A DNA stretch of 64,000 nucleotides from Catenulispora acidiphila DSM 44928 (GTDB lineage Bacteria; Actinomycetota; Actinomycetes; Streptomycetales; Catenulisporaceae), in NCBI RefSeq assembly GCF_000024025.1, contig NC_013131.1, positions 7,006,001-7,070,000 on the forward strand, written 5' to 3'. Below, in pieces: positions 25,518-33,911 of this stretch. The notes under the pieces are model-generated. The model was not told where the DNA came from. It was given only the letters and a program-made list of their open reading frames with translations, and did no database searches. Within the stretch, counting starts at the first letter, position 1. Each line of letters begins with the position of its first letter. The position numbers were made by a program, and so were the translations under genes.

Positions 25518-26789
25518 ATGAGTCGAACAACTCCTCACCGCCTGATCGGCGTCCTGGGCGCCGCGGCGCTGGCCGTCGGCATGGTCGCGGCGATGGCGCC
25601 GGCGAACGCCGCTACCGCTGCCAAGAGCCACCCGAGCAACGTCAAGAACGTCTGCGGCGCGGCGAAGCCCGGCTTCGACCGGTGCTACGCGGAGATCCGT
25701 ACCGACGTGCACGAGCCCGCGCACATCAGCCGCGTCGCCGGCACTGCTGGTAAGGCTGCGGCTGCCGCCACCGCTCCGGCCGGCTTCGGTCCGGCGGACC
25801 TGCACGCCGCCTACAACCTGCCGACCACGGGCGGGGCGAATCAGACGGTTGCGATCGTCGACGCCGGAGACGACCCGACGGCCGAGGCGGACCTCGCGGT
25901 CTACCGCTCCACCTACGGCCTGCCGGCGTGCACCACCGCCAACGGCTGCTTCACCAAGGTGAACCAGCGCGGCACGGCCAGCCCGCTGCCGTCCGACATC
26001 GGCTGGGGCGTGGAGGAAGCGCTCGACCTGGACATGGTGTCGGCGGCGTGCCCGCAGTGCAAGATCCTGCTGGTGGAAGGCGACGACGCCGACAGCGACG
26101 ACCTCGGCGCGTCGGTCGACACCGCGGTGCGCCTCGGCGCCACCGAGGTGTCGAACAGCTACGGGGGCACCGAGTCCAGCGCGACGCCCGGCGACGCGGC
26201 GCACTACACGCACCCCGGCACCGCGATCGTCGCCTCCTCCGGCGACAGCGGCTACGGCATCCCGAGCGAGCCGGCCGTGTTCGCCAGCGTCGTCTCGGTC
26301 GGCGGCACGTCGCTGACCAAGGACTCCAGCTCTCGGGGCTGGAGCGAGTCGGCGTGGAGCAGCGACGGCGGCGCCGCCGGCAGCGGCTGCTCGGCCTGGG
26401 TCGACAAGCCCGCGTGGCAGACCGACGCCAACTGCCCCGGCCGCATGGTCTCCGACGTCTCCGCCGACGCCGACCCGAACACCGGCCCGGCGATCTACGT
26501 CACCGACACCCCCGACCTCGAGGGCCTGCCCTCCGGCTGGAACATCGTCGGCGGCACCAGCGCCTCCTCGCCGTTCATCGCTGGCGTGATCGCATTGGCG
26601 GGCAATCCCGGCAAGTACAACAACGCCTCCGCCTTCTACGCGCCGGCGGCGAAGGCAGGGCTGAACGACCCGGTCGGCGGCTCGACCGGTCTGTGGGTGG
26701 ACTGCGGCGGCGACTACCAGTGCACCGGGGTCGCCGGTTACGACGGCCCGACCGGGATGGGATCGCCGAACGGGCTGTCCGCGTTCTGA
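25518..26789 (+). CDS. secreted S53-family (sedolisin) serine peptidase
   Basis: 423 residues. A signal peptide (residues 1-32) is followed by a short region and the sedolisin domain. The catalytic Glu and Asp fit E166 and D170 (GVEEALDLD), the oxyanion Asp is D243 (ASSGDSGYG) and the nucleophile Ser348 lies in GGTSASSPFIAG. The calcium site would be in the C-terminal GYDGPTGMGSPNG part. The usual long prodomain is nearly absent: only about 55 residues lie between signal and domain, so the preceding secreted protein may serve in its place. Sedolisins work at acidic pH on extracellular proteins. Confidence 0.92.
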   Translation: MSRTTPHRLIGVLGAAALAVGMVAAMAPANAATAAKSHPSNVKNVCGAAKPGFDRCYAEIRTDVHEPAHISRVAGTAGKAAAAATAPAGFGPADLHAAYNLPTTGGANQTVAIVDAGDDPTAEADLAVYRSTYGLPACTTANGCFTKVNQRGTASPLPSDIGWGVEEALDLDMVSAACPQCKILLVEGDDADSDDLGASVDTAVRLGATEVSNSYGGTESSATPGDAAHYTHPGTAIVASSGDSGYGIPSEPAVFASVVSVGGTSLTKDSSSRGWSESAWSSDGGAAGSGCSAWVDKPAWQTDANCPGRMVSDVSADADPNTGPAIYVTDTPDLEGLPSGWNIVGGTSASSPFIAGVIALAGNPGKYNNASAFYAPAAKAGLNDPVGGSTGLWVDCGGDYQCTGVAGYDGPTGMGSPNGLSAF

Positions 26790-26844
26790 TCGGCCATATC
26801 AGTGGGCTGCTTCAGGTGAGCTGATCTCGGTAAGTGTGTGACAG

Positions 26845-26876
26845 CTGGGCCGGCGCCTTCCGGGGCGCCGGCCCAG
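26845..26876. terminator. strong hairpin terminator after the S53 peptidase gene
   Basis: Thirteen-base perfect arms (CTGGGCCGGCGCC and complement) with a six-base loop, followed on the plus strand by TGCCTTTTC. It stops the 23512-26789 operon. Confidence 0.92.
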
Positions 26877-26883
26877 TGCCTTT

Positions 26884-27006
26884 TCACACCTTTTCACTGA
26901 CCATGGCGTGCAGCGGGTTGCCGACGGCTTCGACCGCGGCGCGCAGGCCCACGGTTAGTTGCGATACAACCAGTAATGAGAATACTTCTCTGTCGCGTGC
27001 GGGCAC
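26884..27006 (-). CDS. possible 40-residue reading frame or gene remnant between two terminators
   Basis: From a GTG at 27006 the frame reads MPARDREVFSLLVVSQLTVG and continues with LRAAVEAVGNPLHAMVSEKV to a stop at 26884. The codons in the second half look coding and the peptide would form an amphipathic helix. There is no clear ribosome-binding site; it may be the C-terminal remnant of a lost gene. It sits between the murC terminator and the S53 terminator. Confidence 0.3.
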   Translation of the reverse strand: MPARDREVFSLLVVSQLTVGLRAAVEAVGNPLHAMVSEKV

Positions 27007-27014
27007 GACGGAAA

Positions 27015-27040
27015 AGGGCGCCCCGCGAACGGGACGCCCT
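27015..27040 (-). terminator. murC operon terminator with UUCG tetraloop
   Basis: On the minus strand an 11-base stem (one G-U pair) closes a UUCG loop and is followed by UUUUCC. It lies 33 bases after the murC stop and ends the ftsW-murG-murC unit. Confidence 0.92.
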
Positions 27041-27073
27041 GTTCTGTATCTTTGCTCTGTATCTTTCCGGCGG

Positions 27074-28483
27074 TTACGCCAGCAGCTTCAGCAGCCGCGG
27101 ACCGATCTCGGTCACGTCGCCGGCGCCGACCGTCACGACCAGGTCGCCCGGCGCGGCCAGCTCGGCGAGGCGCTGCGGGACCCGGTCGAAGTCGGGCTCG
27201 AACACGCTCGCCTCGGGCGGGAGTCCGGTCTCGGCGGCGATCACGTCGCCGCCGACGCCGGGGATCGGCTTCTCGCCGTGCGCGTACACGTCCAGCACCA
27301 CGACCACGTCGGCGCCGCCGAGCGCCGGGCCGAACTCGTGCAGGAAGGTGTTGGTGCGGAAGTAGCGGTGCGGCTGGAAGGCGGCGACGACGCGCCCCTG
27401 CCCGGCCAGCTCGCGCGCGGCGGACAGGACCGAGGCGATCTCGGTCGGGTGGTGGCCGTAGTCGTCGTAGACCTTCACGCCCGAAGCCTCGCCGAGGAAC
27501 TGCATCCGGCGTCGCGCGCCGCTGAAGCCCGCGACGCCTTCCAGGTACGGCTCGACGTCCACGCCGAGCGCCAGCGCGACACCGAGCGCGGCGGCCGCGT
27601 TGAGCGCGTTGTGCCGCGCCGGGATGGACAGCGTGATCGGGCCGTGGGCGTCCTCGGCGGTCACCAGGGTGAAGACGGGGAAGCCGCCGACGGTGCTGAC
27701 GTCGGTGACGCGGATGTCGACGTCCGCGCCGGCTCCGTAGGTCAGCACCCGGACACCGCGCGCGGCGGTCCGCTCGGCGATGGTGCGCGCGGCGGGGTCG
27801 TCGGCGTAGCAGACCAGCGTCCCGCCCGGCTCCAACCGGCCGGCGAAGTCCTGGAACTCGGCCCGGACCTGCGCCACGTCGGCGAAGTGGTCCGGATGGT
27901 CGAGCTCGATGTTGGTGATGACCGAGATGTCCGGCCGATAGTGCGTGAACGTGCCATCGGACTCGTCGGCCTCGGCGACCAGCACGTCACCGGAACCGGC
28001 GTGCCCGGACTCCCCGGTCTCCCCGATCTCGCCACCGATGACGAAGCTCGGGTCCAGCCCGGCGTGCCGCAGCGCGACAGTCACCATCGAACTGGTGGTG
28101 GTCTTGCCATGGGTCCCGGCGATGGCGACCGAACGGTAGCCGGGCATCAGCGACGCCAGCGCGGAGGCCCGGTGCAGCAGGCGTAGACCGCGGGCCTTGG
28201 CCTCGACGACCTCGATGTTGCCGGCAGGGATGTCGGTGGAGACCACGACGGTGTCGACGCCGTCCAGGTTCTCCGGCGCCTGCCCGATGGCGATGGTCGC
28301 ACCCAGCGCCCGCAGCTCCTGCACGGTCGCACTGTCCTTGATGTCGCTCCCGCTGAGCGGCAGCCCACGCCCGAGCATCGCGCGCGCCAACGGCGCCATA
28401 CCGACGCCGCCGATGCCGACGAGGTGGATGCGCCCGAGTTCGGCAGCCGGGACGACTTCGGCCGGAGCCGGGAAGCGCGTCAT
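27074..28483 (-). CDS. murC: UDP-N-acetylmuramate--L-alanine ligase MurC
   Basis: 469 residues, normal for MurC. It shows the N-terminal UDP-binding RIHLVGIGGVGMAPLARAML, ATP-binding AIAGTHGKTTTSSMVTVAL, the central ITNIELDHPDHF and the C-terminal KVYDDYGHHPTEIASVL. It adds the first L-Ala to UDP-MurNAc. Its ATG overlaps the murG stop (ATGA). It is the last gene of a ftsW-murG-murC unit; ftsQ, its usual next neighbour, is displaced by 7.7 kb. Confidence 0.97.
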   Translation of the reverse strand: MTRFPAPAEVVPAAELGRIHLVGIGGVGMAPLARAMLGRGLPLSGSDIKDSATVQELRALGATIAIGQAPENLDGVDTVVVSTDIPAGNIEVVEAKARGLRLLHRASALASLMPGYRSVAIAGTHGKTTTSSMVTVALRHAGLDPSFVIGGEIGETGESGHAGSGDVLVAEADESDGTFTHYRPDISVITNIELDHPDHFADVAQVRAEFQDFAGRLEPGGTLVCYADDPAARTIAERTAARGVRVLTYGAGADVDIRVTDVSTVGGFPVFTLVTAEDAHGPITLSIPARHNALNAAAALGVALALGVDVEPYLEGVAGFSGARRRMQFLGEASGVKVYDDYGHHPTEIASVLSAARELAGQGRVVAAFQPHRYFRTNTFLHEFGPALGGADVVVVLDVYAHGEKPIPGVGGDVIAAETGLPPEASVFEPDFDRVPQRLAELAAPGDLVVTVGAGDVTEIGPRLLKLLA

Positions 28484-29913
28484 CGGTCGCCGTCCTCGGT
28501 GGCGGTGGCTTCGGCAGCCACGGCGGCGGGGACTTCGGCGGGCTCGGCGGGCTCAGTCGCAGTCGCTTCGGCAGGCTCAGCAGCCTTAGCGGGCTCAGCG
28601 GCAGTCGCTTCAACCGGCTCAGCGGGCTCGGAAGCGGCCGACTTGGCGACCTCAGCGGGCTCAACGGCAATCACTTCGGCGGGCTCAGCAGCCTTAGCGG
28701 TCTCAGCGGCAGTCGCTTCAGCCGGCTCAGCAGTCACTTCGGCGGCCTTGGCAGTCTCAGCGGCCTGAGCCACCGACCCCGTCGCCGCGCCACCAGCACT
28801 ACCAGCGCTACCCGCGCCAACACCGCGCGGTCGCGTCACCCCCGCCGCGGCGAACACCAGATCCACGATCTTCTCGTCCGCGTCCCGGATGCCGAAGCGG
28901 CGTGCCGCCTCGCTCATCGCGGTGAGCCGCTCGGCGTCGAGCAGCAGGGGCACCACGTTCGCGGCGAACCACTGCGGGGTCAGCGCCGCGTCGTCGATGA
29001 CCAGCCCGCCGCCGGCGGCGACCACCGGGGCGGCGTTCAGGCGCTGCTCGCCGTTGCCGACGGGCAGCGGCACGTAGACCGAGGGCAGCCCGACCGCGGC
29101 CAGCTCGCTGCACGTCATCATGCCGCTGCGCGTCATCGCCAGGTCGGCGGCGGCGTAGGCGAGGTCCATGCGGTCCACGTACGGCCGCGCCACGTAGGGC
29201 GGTCCGTCGGGGTCGGCCTCTATCGCGACCGCGTTCTTGTCGCCGTAGGAGTGCAGTACCTGGATGCCCGCGTCGTGGAGGGTCTTCACCGAGGCGACCA
29301 TCGTGTCGTTCAGCCGGCGCGCGCCCTGCGAGCCGCCGGTGACCAGCAGCGTCGGGCGGTCGGGGTCCAGGCCGAAGGCCTTGCGGGCCTCGGCGCGGAC
29401 GGCCGCGCGGTCCAGGCCGGTGATGGCCGGGCGCAGCGGCATGCCCACGCAGGTCGCGCCGGGCATCGGGACCGCCGGGCTGCCGGTGAGGACGTGGTCG
29501 GTGAACTTCGCGCCGACCCGGTTGGCCAGGCCCGGGCGGATGTTGGCCTCGTGCACCACGATCGGCCGCTTGGCCCGGCGCGCCGCCAGGTACGCCGGCA
29601 GCGCGACATAGCCGCCGAAGCCGATGACGACGTCCGCGTCGACGTCCGTGATCACCTGCTGCGCCGCCTTGACCGTGCCGAGCAGCCGCGAGGGCAGCGT
29701 CAGCAGCGCCGCCGAGGGCTTGCGCGGCAACGGGACCGCCGGGATCAGGCGCAGCTCGTACCCGCGGGCCGGGATCAGCTTGGTGTCCAGGCCCTTCTCG
29801 GTGCCCAGCATCGTGATGCCGATCAAGGGGTCGGCGCGCCGCAGGGCGTCCGCGGTGTTCAGGGCGGGTTCGATATGCCCGGCGCTGCCGCCGCCGGCGA
29901 TGACCACATGCAC
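28480..29913 (-). CDS. murG: MurG glycosyltransferase with a long Ala/Glu/Pro-rich C-terminal extension
   Basis: 477 residues from a GTG ten bases after ftsW. Residues 1-360 are a complete MurG: HVVIAGGGSAGHIEPALNTA, VIGFGGYVALPAYLAA, VHEANIRPGLANR, LLVTGGSQGARRLND and the donor-site MTRSGMMTCSELAAVGLPSV with GNGEQRLNA. It joins GlcNAc to lipid I on the inner membrane face. After FAAAGVTRPRG follow about 115 residues of low complexity, built on AEPAEATAAE- and ETAKAAEPAE-like units. Ordinary MurG ends near residue 360-370. The extension is acidic, lacks hydrophobic segments, and is in frame with a normal stop overlapping murC. Confidence 0.96.
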   Translation of the reverse strand: MHVVIAGGGSAGHIEPALNTADALRRADPLIGITMLGTEKGLDTKLIPARGYELRLIPAVPLPRKPSAALLTLPSRLLGTVKAAQQVITDVDADVVIGFGGYVALPAYLAARRAKRPIVVHEANIRPGLANRVGAKFTDHVLTGSPAVPMPGATCVGMPLRPAITGLDRAAVRAEARKAFGLDPDRPTLLVTGGSQGARRLNDTMVASVKTLHDAGIQVLHSYGDKNAVAIEADPDGPPYVARPYVDRMDLAYAAADLAMTRSGMMTCSELAAVGLPSVYVPLPVGNGEQRLNAAPVVAAGGGLVIDDAALTPQWFAANVVPLLLDAERLTAMSEAARRFGIRDADEKIVDLVFAAAGVTRPRGVGAGSAGSAGGAATGSVAQAAETAKAAEVTAEPAEATAAETAKAAEPAEVIAVEPAEVAKSAASEPAEPVEATAAEPAKAAEPAEATATEPAEPAEVPAAVAAEATATEDGDR

Positions 29914-29923
29914 GCGGCCCACC

Positions 29924-31177
29924 CTATCGGTCGGCGGGCACTCCGCTCGGACGCGGTGCGGTGACACCCTGCTCGCGCACCGTGGCCGGATCCAACGGCT
30001 CCGGCCTCCGTCTGGCGAAGGACATGAGCATCCCGACCGCCGTCAACGAGGGCAGCAGCGAGGACCCGCCATAGGAGACGAAGGGCAACGGCACGCCGGC
30101 GATCGGCAGCACGCCGGTCACCGCCCCCAGATTGATCATCATCTGCGCGGCCAGCCAGACCGTGACCGACGCCGAGACCAGCCGCACGAACGGATCGCTG
30201 GTCCGCAGCGCCATCCGGATCCCGGCGTAGGCGATCGTGAGGAACAGCGCCAGCACGGTCAGCGCGCCGATCAGCCCCAGCTCCTCGCCGATGATGGCGA
30301 AGATCATGTCGGTCTGCACCTCCGGCAGCTGCCCCCAGCGCTGCTTGCTGGCTCCCAGGCCCTCCCCGAACCAGCCGCCGCTGGCCAGCGCCTGGAAGGC
30401 ATGGATGGCCTGATATCCGGTGCCGCCGGGGTCGTTCTCCGGGCTGAGGAAGTTGGTGAAACGGCGCACGCGCGAGGGCCGCATCAAGATGGCGAGCGTC
30501 GCCAGCCCCACGGCGGACGCCAGCAGGATCGAGAACAGCCGCCCCGGCGCCCCGGCCGTGAACAGCAGGCAGAAGACGATGGCGACGATGATTATCGAGG
30601 TCCCCATGTCCCCGCCCATCATCACCAGCGCGATGATCAGCACGGCGCCGGGCACCAGCGGCACCAGCAGGTGGTCCCAGGTGGTGAGCAGCTTCTCCTT
30701 GCGCACCAACAGGTCCGCGCCCCACAACACCAGCGCCAGCTTCGCGAACTCGCTCGGCTGCACCGTCAGCGGACCGATGATCAGCCAGTTCTTGTTCCCG
30801 TTGTGCGAGGACCCGACCGCCAGCACCAGCAGCAGCGCCAGCACGGTCCCGACCAGCGCGGGATAGGCGAGCGCCCGGTACGCGCGCGGAGGCAGCCGCG
30901 AAGCGCCCCACATCAGCGCCAGTCCCAGCACCGCGGAGATCGCCTGGTTCTGGATCGAGGACAGCATCGGCCGGCCGTTGACCAGGTTGTTGACACTCGA
31001 GGCCGAGAACACCTCCAGCAGCCCGATCCCGAGCAGCAGCAGCACCGCCCCGACCAGCAGGTAATACGACGTGAGTTCGAGGTCGAACAGGGATTTCAGG
31101 ACCGCGCGACGGGCCCGCAGCGCACGCACGGCGTTCTTCAACGGCGACGCCTGCGAGCCCGCGGCCTGTTCACTCAT
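29924..31177 (-). CDS. ftsW: FtsW, septal lipid II polymerase (SEDS family)
   Basis: 417 residues with about ten membrane segments. SEDS marks are present: KNWLIIGPLTVQPSEFAKLA, LVMMGGDMGTSIIIV, PENDPGGTGYQAIHAFQALA, GEGLGASKQRWGQLPEVQTD, and GVPLPFVSYGGSSLLPSL. It polymerises lipid II in the septum with a partner class B PBP. The usual upstream gene murD lies 4.4 kb away. The region upstream (31178-31492) contains three 18-base repeats. Confidence 0.96.
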   Translation of the reverse strand: MSEQAAGSQASPLKNAVRALRARRAVLKSLFDLELTSYYLLVGAVLLLLGIGLLEVFSASSVNNLVNGRPMLSSIQNQAISAVLGLALMWGASRLPPRAYRALAYPALVGTVLALLLVLAVGSSHNGNKNWLIIGPLTVQPSEFAKLALVLWGADLLVRKEKLLTTWDHLLVPLVPGAVLIIALVMMGGDMGTSIIIVAIVFCLLFTAGAPGRLFSILLASAVGLATLAILMRPSRVRRFTNFLSPENDPGGTGYQAIHAFQALASGGWFGEGLGASKQRWGQLPEVQTDMIFAIIGEELGLIGALTVLALFLTIAYAGIRMALRTSDPFVRLVSASVTVWLAAQMMINLGAVTGVLPIAGVPLPFVSYGGSSLLPSLTAVGMLMSFARRRPEPLDPATVREQGVTAPRPSGVPADR

Positions 31178-31273
31178 GGTCCTTAGGGTAGCCAGCGCGC
31201 GCCGGACGGGGGGTCAGCTTCAGGGCGGCGTGGTGTCGGGCCGCCGAACACGCTTTCGCCGGGCGATGAGCTT

Positions 31274-31337
31274 GGTCGTCGCCGAGCGATCAAGTCGGTC
31301 GCCGCCACTCGCTCGAAATGGTCGCCGCCGAACGATC
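31274..31337. repeat. three 18-base direct repeats at a 23-base period
   Basis: Units GGTCGTCGCCGAGCGATC (31274), GGTCGCCGCCACTCGCTC (31297) and GGTCGCCGCCGAACGATC (31320), each followed by five unrelated bases. The period is close to two helical turns. The array lies in the 315-base space between the divergent ftsW and GT87 genes, 155 bases before the latter; a TACAGT box at 31412-31417 would be a -10 for the GT87 gene. I see no gene in this space. Confidence 0.75.
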
Positions 31338-31492
31338 GGGACCTCCCGCGCCAACCGTCCAGCTTCAGGCAAAGACCCTCATGACCGGTCGCTGGCGCGG
31401 ATCGGCAACGTCTACAGTGGGCACCTGTCGCCCGCGCCAGCCGTCGGGCACCGCGTCGTCACGCCTGTAGCCACCCGGGGGGTTCGTTCCGC

Positions 31493-32932
31493 ATGCCGCA
31501 GCCACCGGCCACCGTCCGTTCCCTCGCCGGCCTGGGCTCCGCCGCGTACAGCACCATCCGCCGCGGCGAGCGCGCTCCCTACCTCGGCATCGCCTCCCAG
31601 CACCTGCGCATGGCCCGGGGGCGGACCCTCGCCGTCGTCGGCGTCGTGGCCTTCCTGTGCTCGGTCTGGCTGCGGATCGTGGTCGTCTCGCACCATCCGC
31701 AGGACCTGTGGCTGACGATCGACCTCGACGTCTACTACGAGGCCGGCAGATCGCTGCCGCACGGCCAGGCGAACCTGTACTCCAGCGGTTTCGGTCTGGG
31801 CGGTCTGCCCTATCTGTACCCGCCGCTCACCGCTTTGGTGTTCGAGCACCTGACCTGGATCGACTTCGACCAGATCAGGGTGCTGACGGCGGCGGTCAGC
31901 ATCGGCTGCCTGGTCACGGTCGCCTGGTCGGCGTGGGGCATGCTCGGCTACCGCGCCGGCTTCGGGCGGCTCGGCGCGACCGGCGCGGTGGCCGCCGTCG
32001 GCATCTGGCTCGAGCCGGTGCACTCCAACCTCAACCTCGGCCAGGTCAACATGGTCGTGATGGCGCTGGTCATCTGGGACCTGGCGCAGGCCGACCGCAG
32101 ATGGACCAAGGGCATCGGGATCGGGCTGGCCACGGCGATCAAGCTGACACCGGGGCTGTTCATCGTCTACCTGCTCATCACGCGGCGGATCCGGGCGGCG
32201 GTCGTCGCGACGGGCAGCTTCGCGGCGGTCAGCGGCGCGGTGTGGCTGATCCTGCCGAAGGCCTCGCGCGAGTTCTGGTTCCACGCGATCGGCGTCACCC
32301 CCTTCGGTCGGGACTACGCCGCCAACCAGTCCTTCCAGGGCATGTTCCTGCGGCTGCTGGACAACAACGACAGCGCGGCGAAGTACCCGTGGCTGCTGGC
32401 CAGCGCGCTGATCGTGGTCGTCGGCCTCGCCGCCGCCGCCCTGGCCGCCCACCGCGGCGCCGAACTGCTCGGCGCGTGCGTGGTCGGCGTCGTCGCACTG
32501 GAGATCTCGCCGATCTCCTGGACCTGCCACTGGGTCTGGTTCGAGCCGCTGGTCGTGCTGGCCGCCTATGCCGCGATCCGCACCGGACAGCTGCGGACGC
32601 AGGTCTGGGCAGCGGTGGGCACGATCGCCGCCCTCGCCTGGCCGATGCGCGTCGGCGCCGACGGCGGGTCGAACCCCAAGCAGCCGCTGGTCCCGACGGG
32701 ACTGATCAACTACGCGCCGCGCTCGCAGGGGCGGGAAGAGGCGTGGGATCCGTTCCAGATCCTGCTCGGCAACGCCTACGTGCTCTGCGGAGTCGCGTTC
32801 ATCGTCGCCGTCGCTGTGCTGGAACTGCGCCGGCTCAGCCCGCTGTCGTCTGGCGCCTCCGCCGAAGTGCCGGCCGAACGCGCGCCGCTGGATGCCGCCA
32901 CGAGCGCCACGAGCGCCACGACCGCACGCTGA
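31493..32932 (+). CDS. GT87-family membrane glycosyltransferase (polyprenol-phosphate mannosyltransferase type)
   Basis: 479 residues with about ten membrane helices. The first outer loop carries LTIDLDVYYEAGRSLPHGQAN with the Asp pair typical of GT-C enzymes (LDVYYEA), and PYLYPPLTALVFEHL and LGQVNMVVMALVIWDLA fit GT87/DUF2029 proteins such as those that use polyprenyl-phospho-mannose for lipoglycans. It acts on the outer face. It is a foreign gene in the dcw region and its last 98 bases overlap the convergent EamA gene. Confidence 0.87.
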   Translation: MPQPPATVRSLAGLGSAAYSTIRRGERAPYLGIASQHLRMARGRTLAVVGVVAFLCSVWLRIVVVSHHPQDLWLTIDLDVYYEAGRSLPHGQANLYSSGFGLGGLPYLYPPLTALVFEHLTWIDFDQIRVLTAAVSIGCLVTVAWSAWGMLGYRAGFGRLGATGAVAAVGIWLEPVHSNLNLGQVNMVVMALVIWDLAQADRRWTKGIGIGLATAIKLTPGLFIVYLLITRRIRAAVVATGSFAAVSGAVWLILPKASREFWFHAIGVTPFGRDYAANQSFQGMFLRLLDNNDSAAKYPWLLASALIVVVGLAAAALAAHRGAELLGACVVGVVALEISPISWTCHWVWFEPLVVLAAYAAIRTGQLRTQVWAAVGTIAALAWPMRVGADGGSNPKQPLVPTGLINYAPRSQGREEAWDPFQILLGNAYVLCGVAFIVAVAVLELRRLSPLSSGASAEVPAERAPLDAATSATSATTAR

Positions 32933-33827
32933 TCCGCGCCCGCCCCGCGAGCGCCGCACCGACCAGCAGCACCACCGCGCCGCCGGCCTGCACCGGAGTG
33001 AACGACTCGCCGAGGAACAGCGTGGCGCACGCCGTGTTCACCGCCGGCACGAGGAACATCATCAGCGACGCGCTGGCCGGTCCGACCGCGGCGACCCCGC
33101 GGTAGTACAGGACGTTCGCGACCGCCGTGGCGCCGATCGCCAGGTAGGCGACGTTGAGCCAGACCTCTGAGGGCAGCGCGCCCCACTGCACGCTCCCCAT
33201 GTCCGGCGCGGCGACCAGCGCCAGCAGGACGGCGCCGGTGCAGGTCGCGTACGCCATCGCGGTCAGCGGCTCGATGCCGGCCAGCACCTTCGGAGCGGCG
33301 AGGGTGAACGCCGCCCAGCAGACCGCGCTGAGCACGTACAGCAGGTCCCCGAGCAGGCGGTGCGACCCGCCGCCGGCGCTGTTCGCCCCGATCAGGTACG
33401 CCGCGGCGCCGCCGAGGCCGAGCGCGAGACCGATCAGGCGACGGCGCGAGGCCTTCTCGCGTCCGCTGATCAGCAGGAACGAGGTGGTCAACACCGGACT
33501 CATGACCGGGATCAGGATCCCGCCGTCCAACGAGGGCGCGAGCGAGAGTCCCCAGAAGAAGAAACCGTTGTAGGCGAAGACTCCCAGCACCCCGGCCAGG
33601 CACGCGCGCACCGAAGCCCGCATCCCGACCTTGGGTCGCGGCACCCCGCGCCGTCCGGTCAACGCCCTCGCGATCAGCAGCGCGATCGCGCCGCCGCCGA
33701 AGCGCAGGGTGGCGGCGACGGTGTGCGGGACGTGGTCGACCACCGTCTCCGAGCTGGAGAACGCGCCGCCCCACAACAACATGGTCACCGCGAGGAGGAG
33801 GTACGGACTGCGCTGCTGTGCTGACAT
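32835..33827 (-). CDS. EamA-family (DMT) transporter
   Basis: 330 residues, ten membrane helices in two EamA repeats (LLLAVTMLLWGGAFSSSETV and GDLLYVLSAVCWAAFTLAAP begin the halves). Members export amino acids, metabolites or drugs; the substrate is unknown. The C-terminal basic tail (RSWRSWRSWRHPAARVRPAL) is encoded antisense to the last codons of the GT87 gene. It is divergent from an AraC regulator, which probably controls it. Confidence 0.92.
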   Translation of the reverse strand: MSAQQRSPYLLLAVTMLLWGGAFSSSETVVDHVPHTVAATLRFGGGAIALLIARALTGRRGVPRPKVGMRASVRACLAGVLGVFAYNGFFFWGLSLAPSLDGGILIPVMSPVLTTSFLLISGREKASRRRLIGLALGLGGAAAYLIGANSAGGGSHRLLGDLLYVLSAVCWAAFTLAAPKVLAGIEPLTAMAYATCTGAVLLALVAAPDMGSVQWGALPSEVWLNVAYLAIGATAVANVLYYRGVAAVGPASASLMMFLVPAVNTACATLFLGESFTPVQAGGAVVLLVGAALAGRARISVRSWRSWRSWRHPAARVRPALRRRRQTTAG

Positions 33828-33911
33828 GCCCCGAGCCTGGCGGGCGTCCCACCATCCGGTCTTGAACGCTCGTGCGGCCGCGAACGCGCAGACCCGGGCC
33901 ACAATGGAGGT

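Noticed and set aside
29624-31186. 520-residue plus-strand frame opposite murG and ftsW
   Set aside because: Gln/His/Arg-rich antisense shadow; murG and ftsW carry all family motifs.
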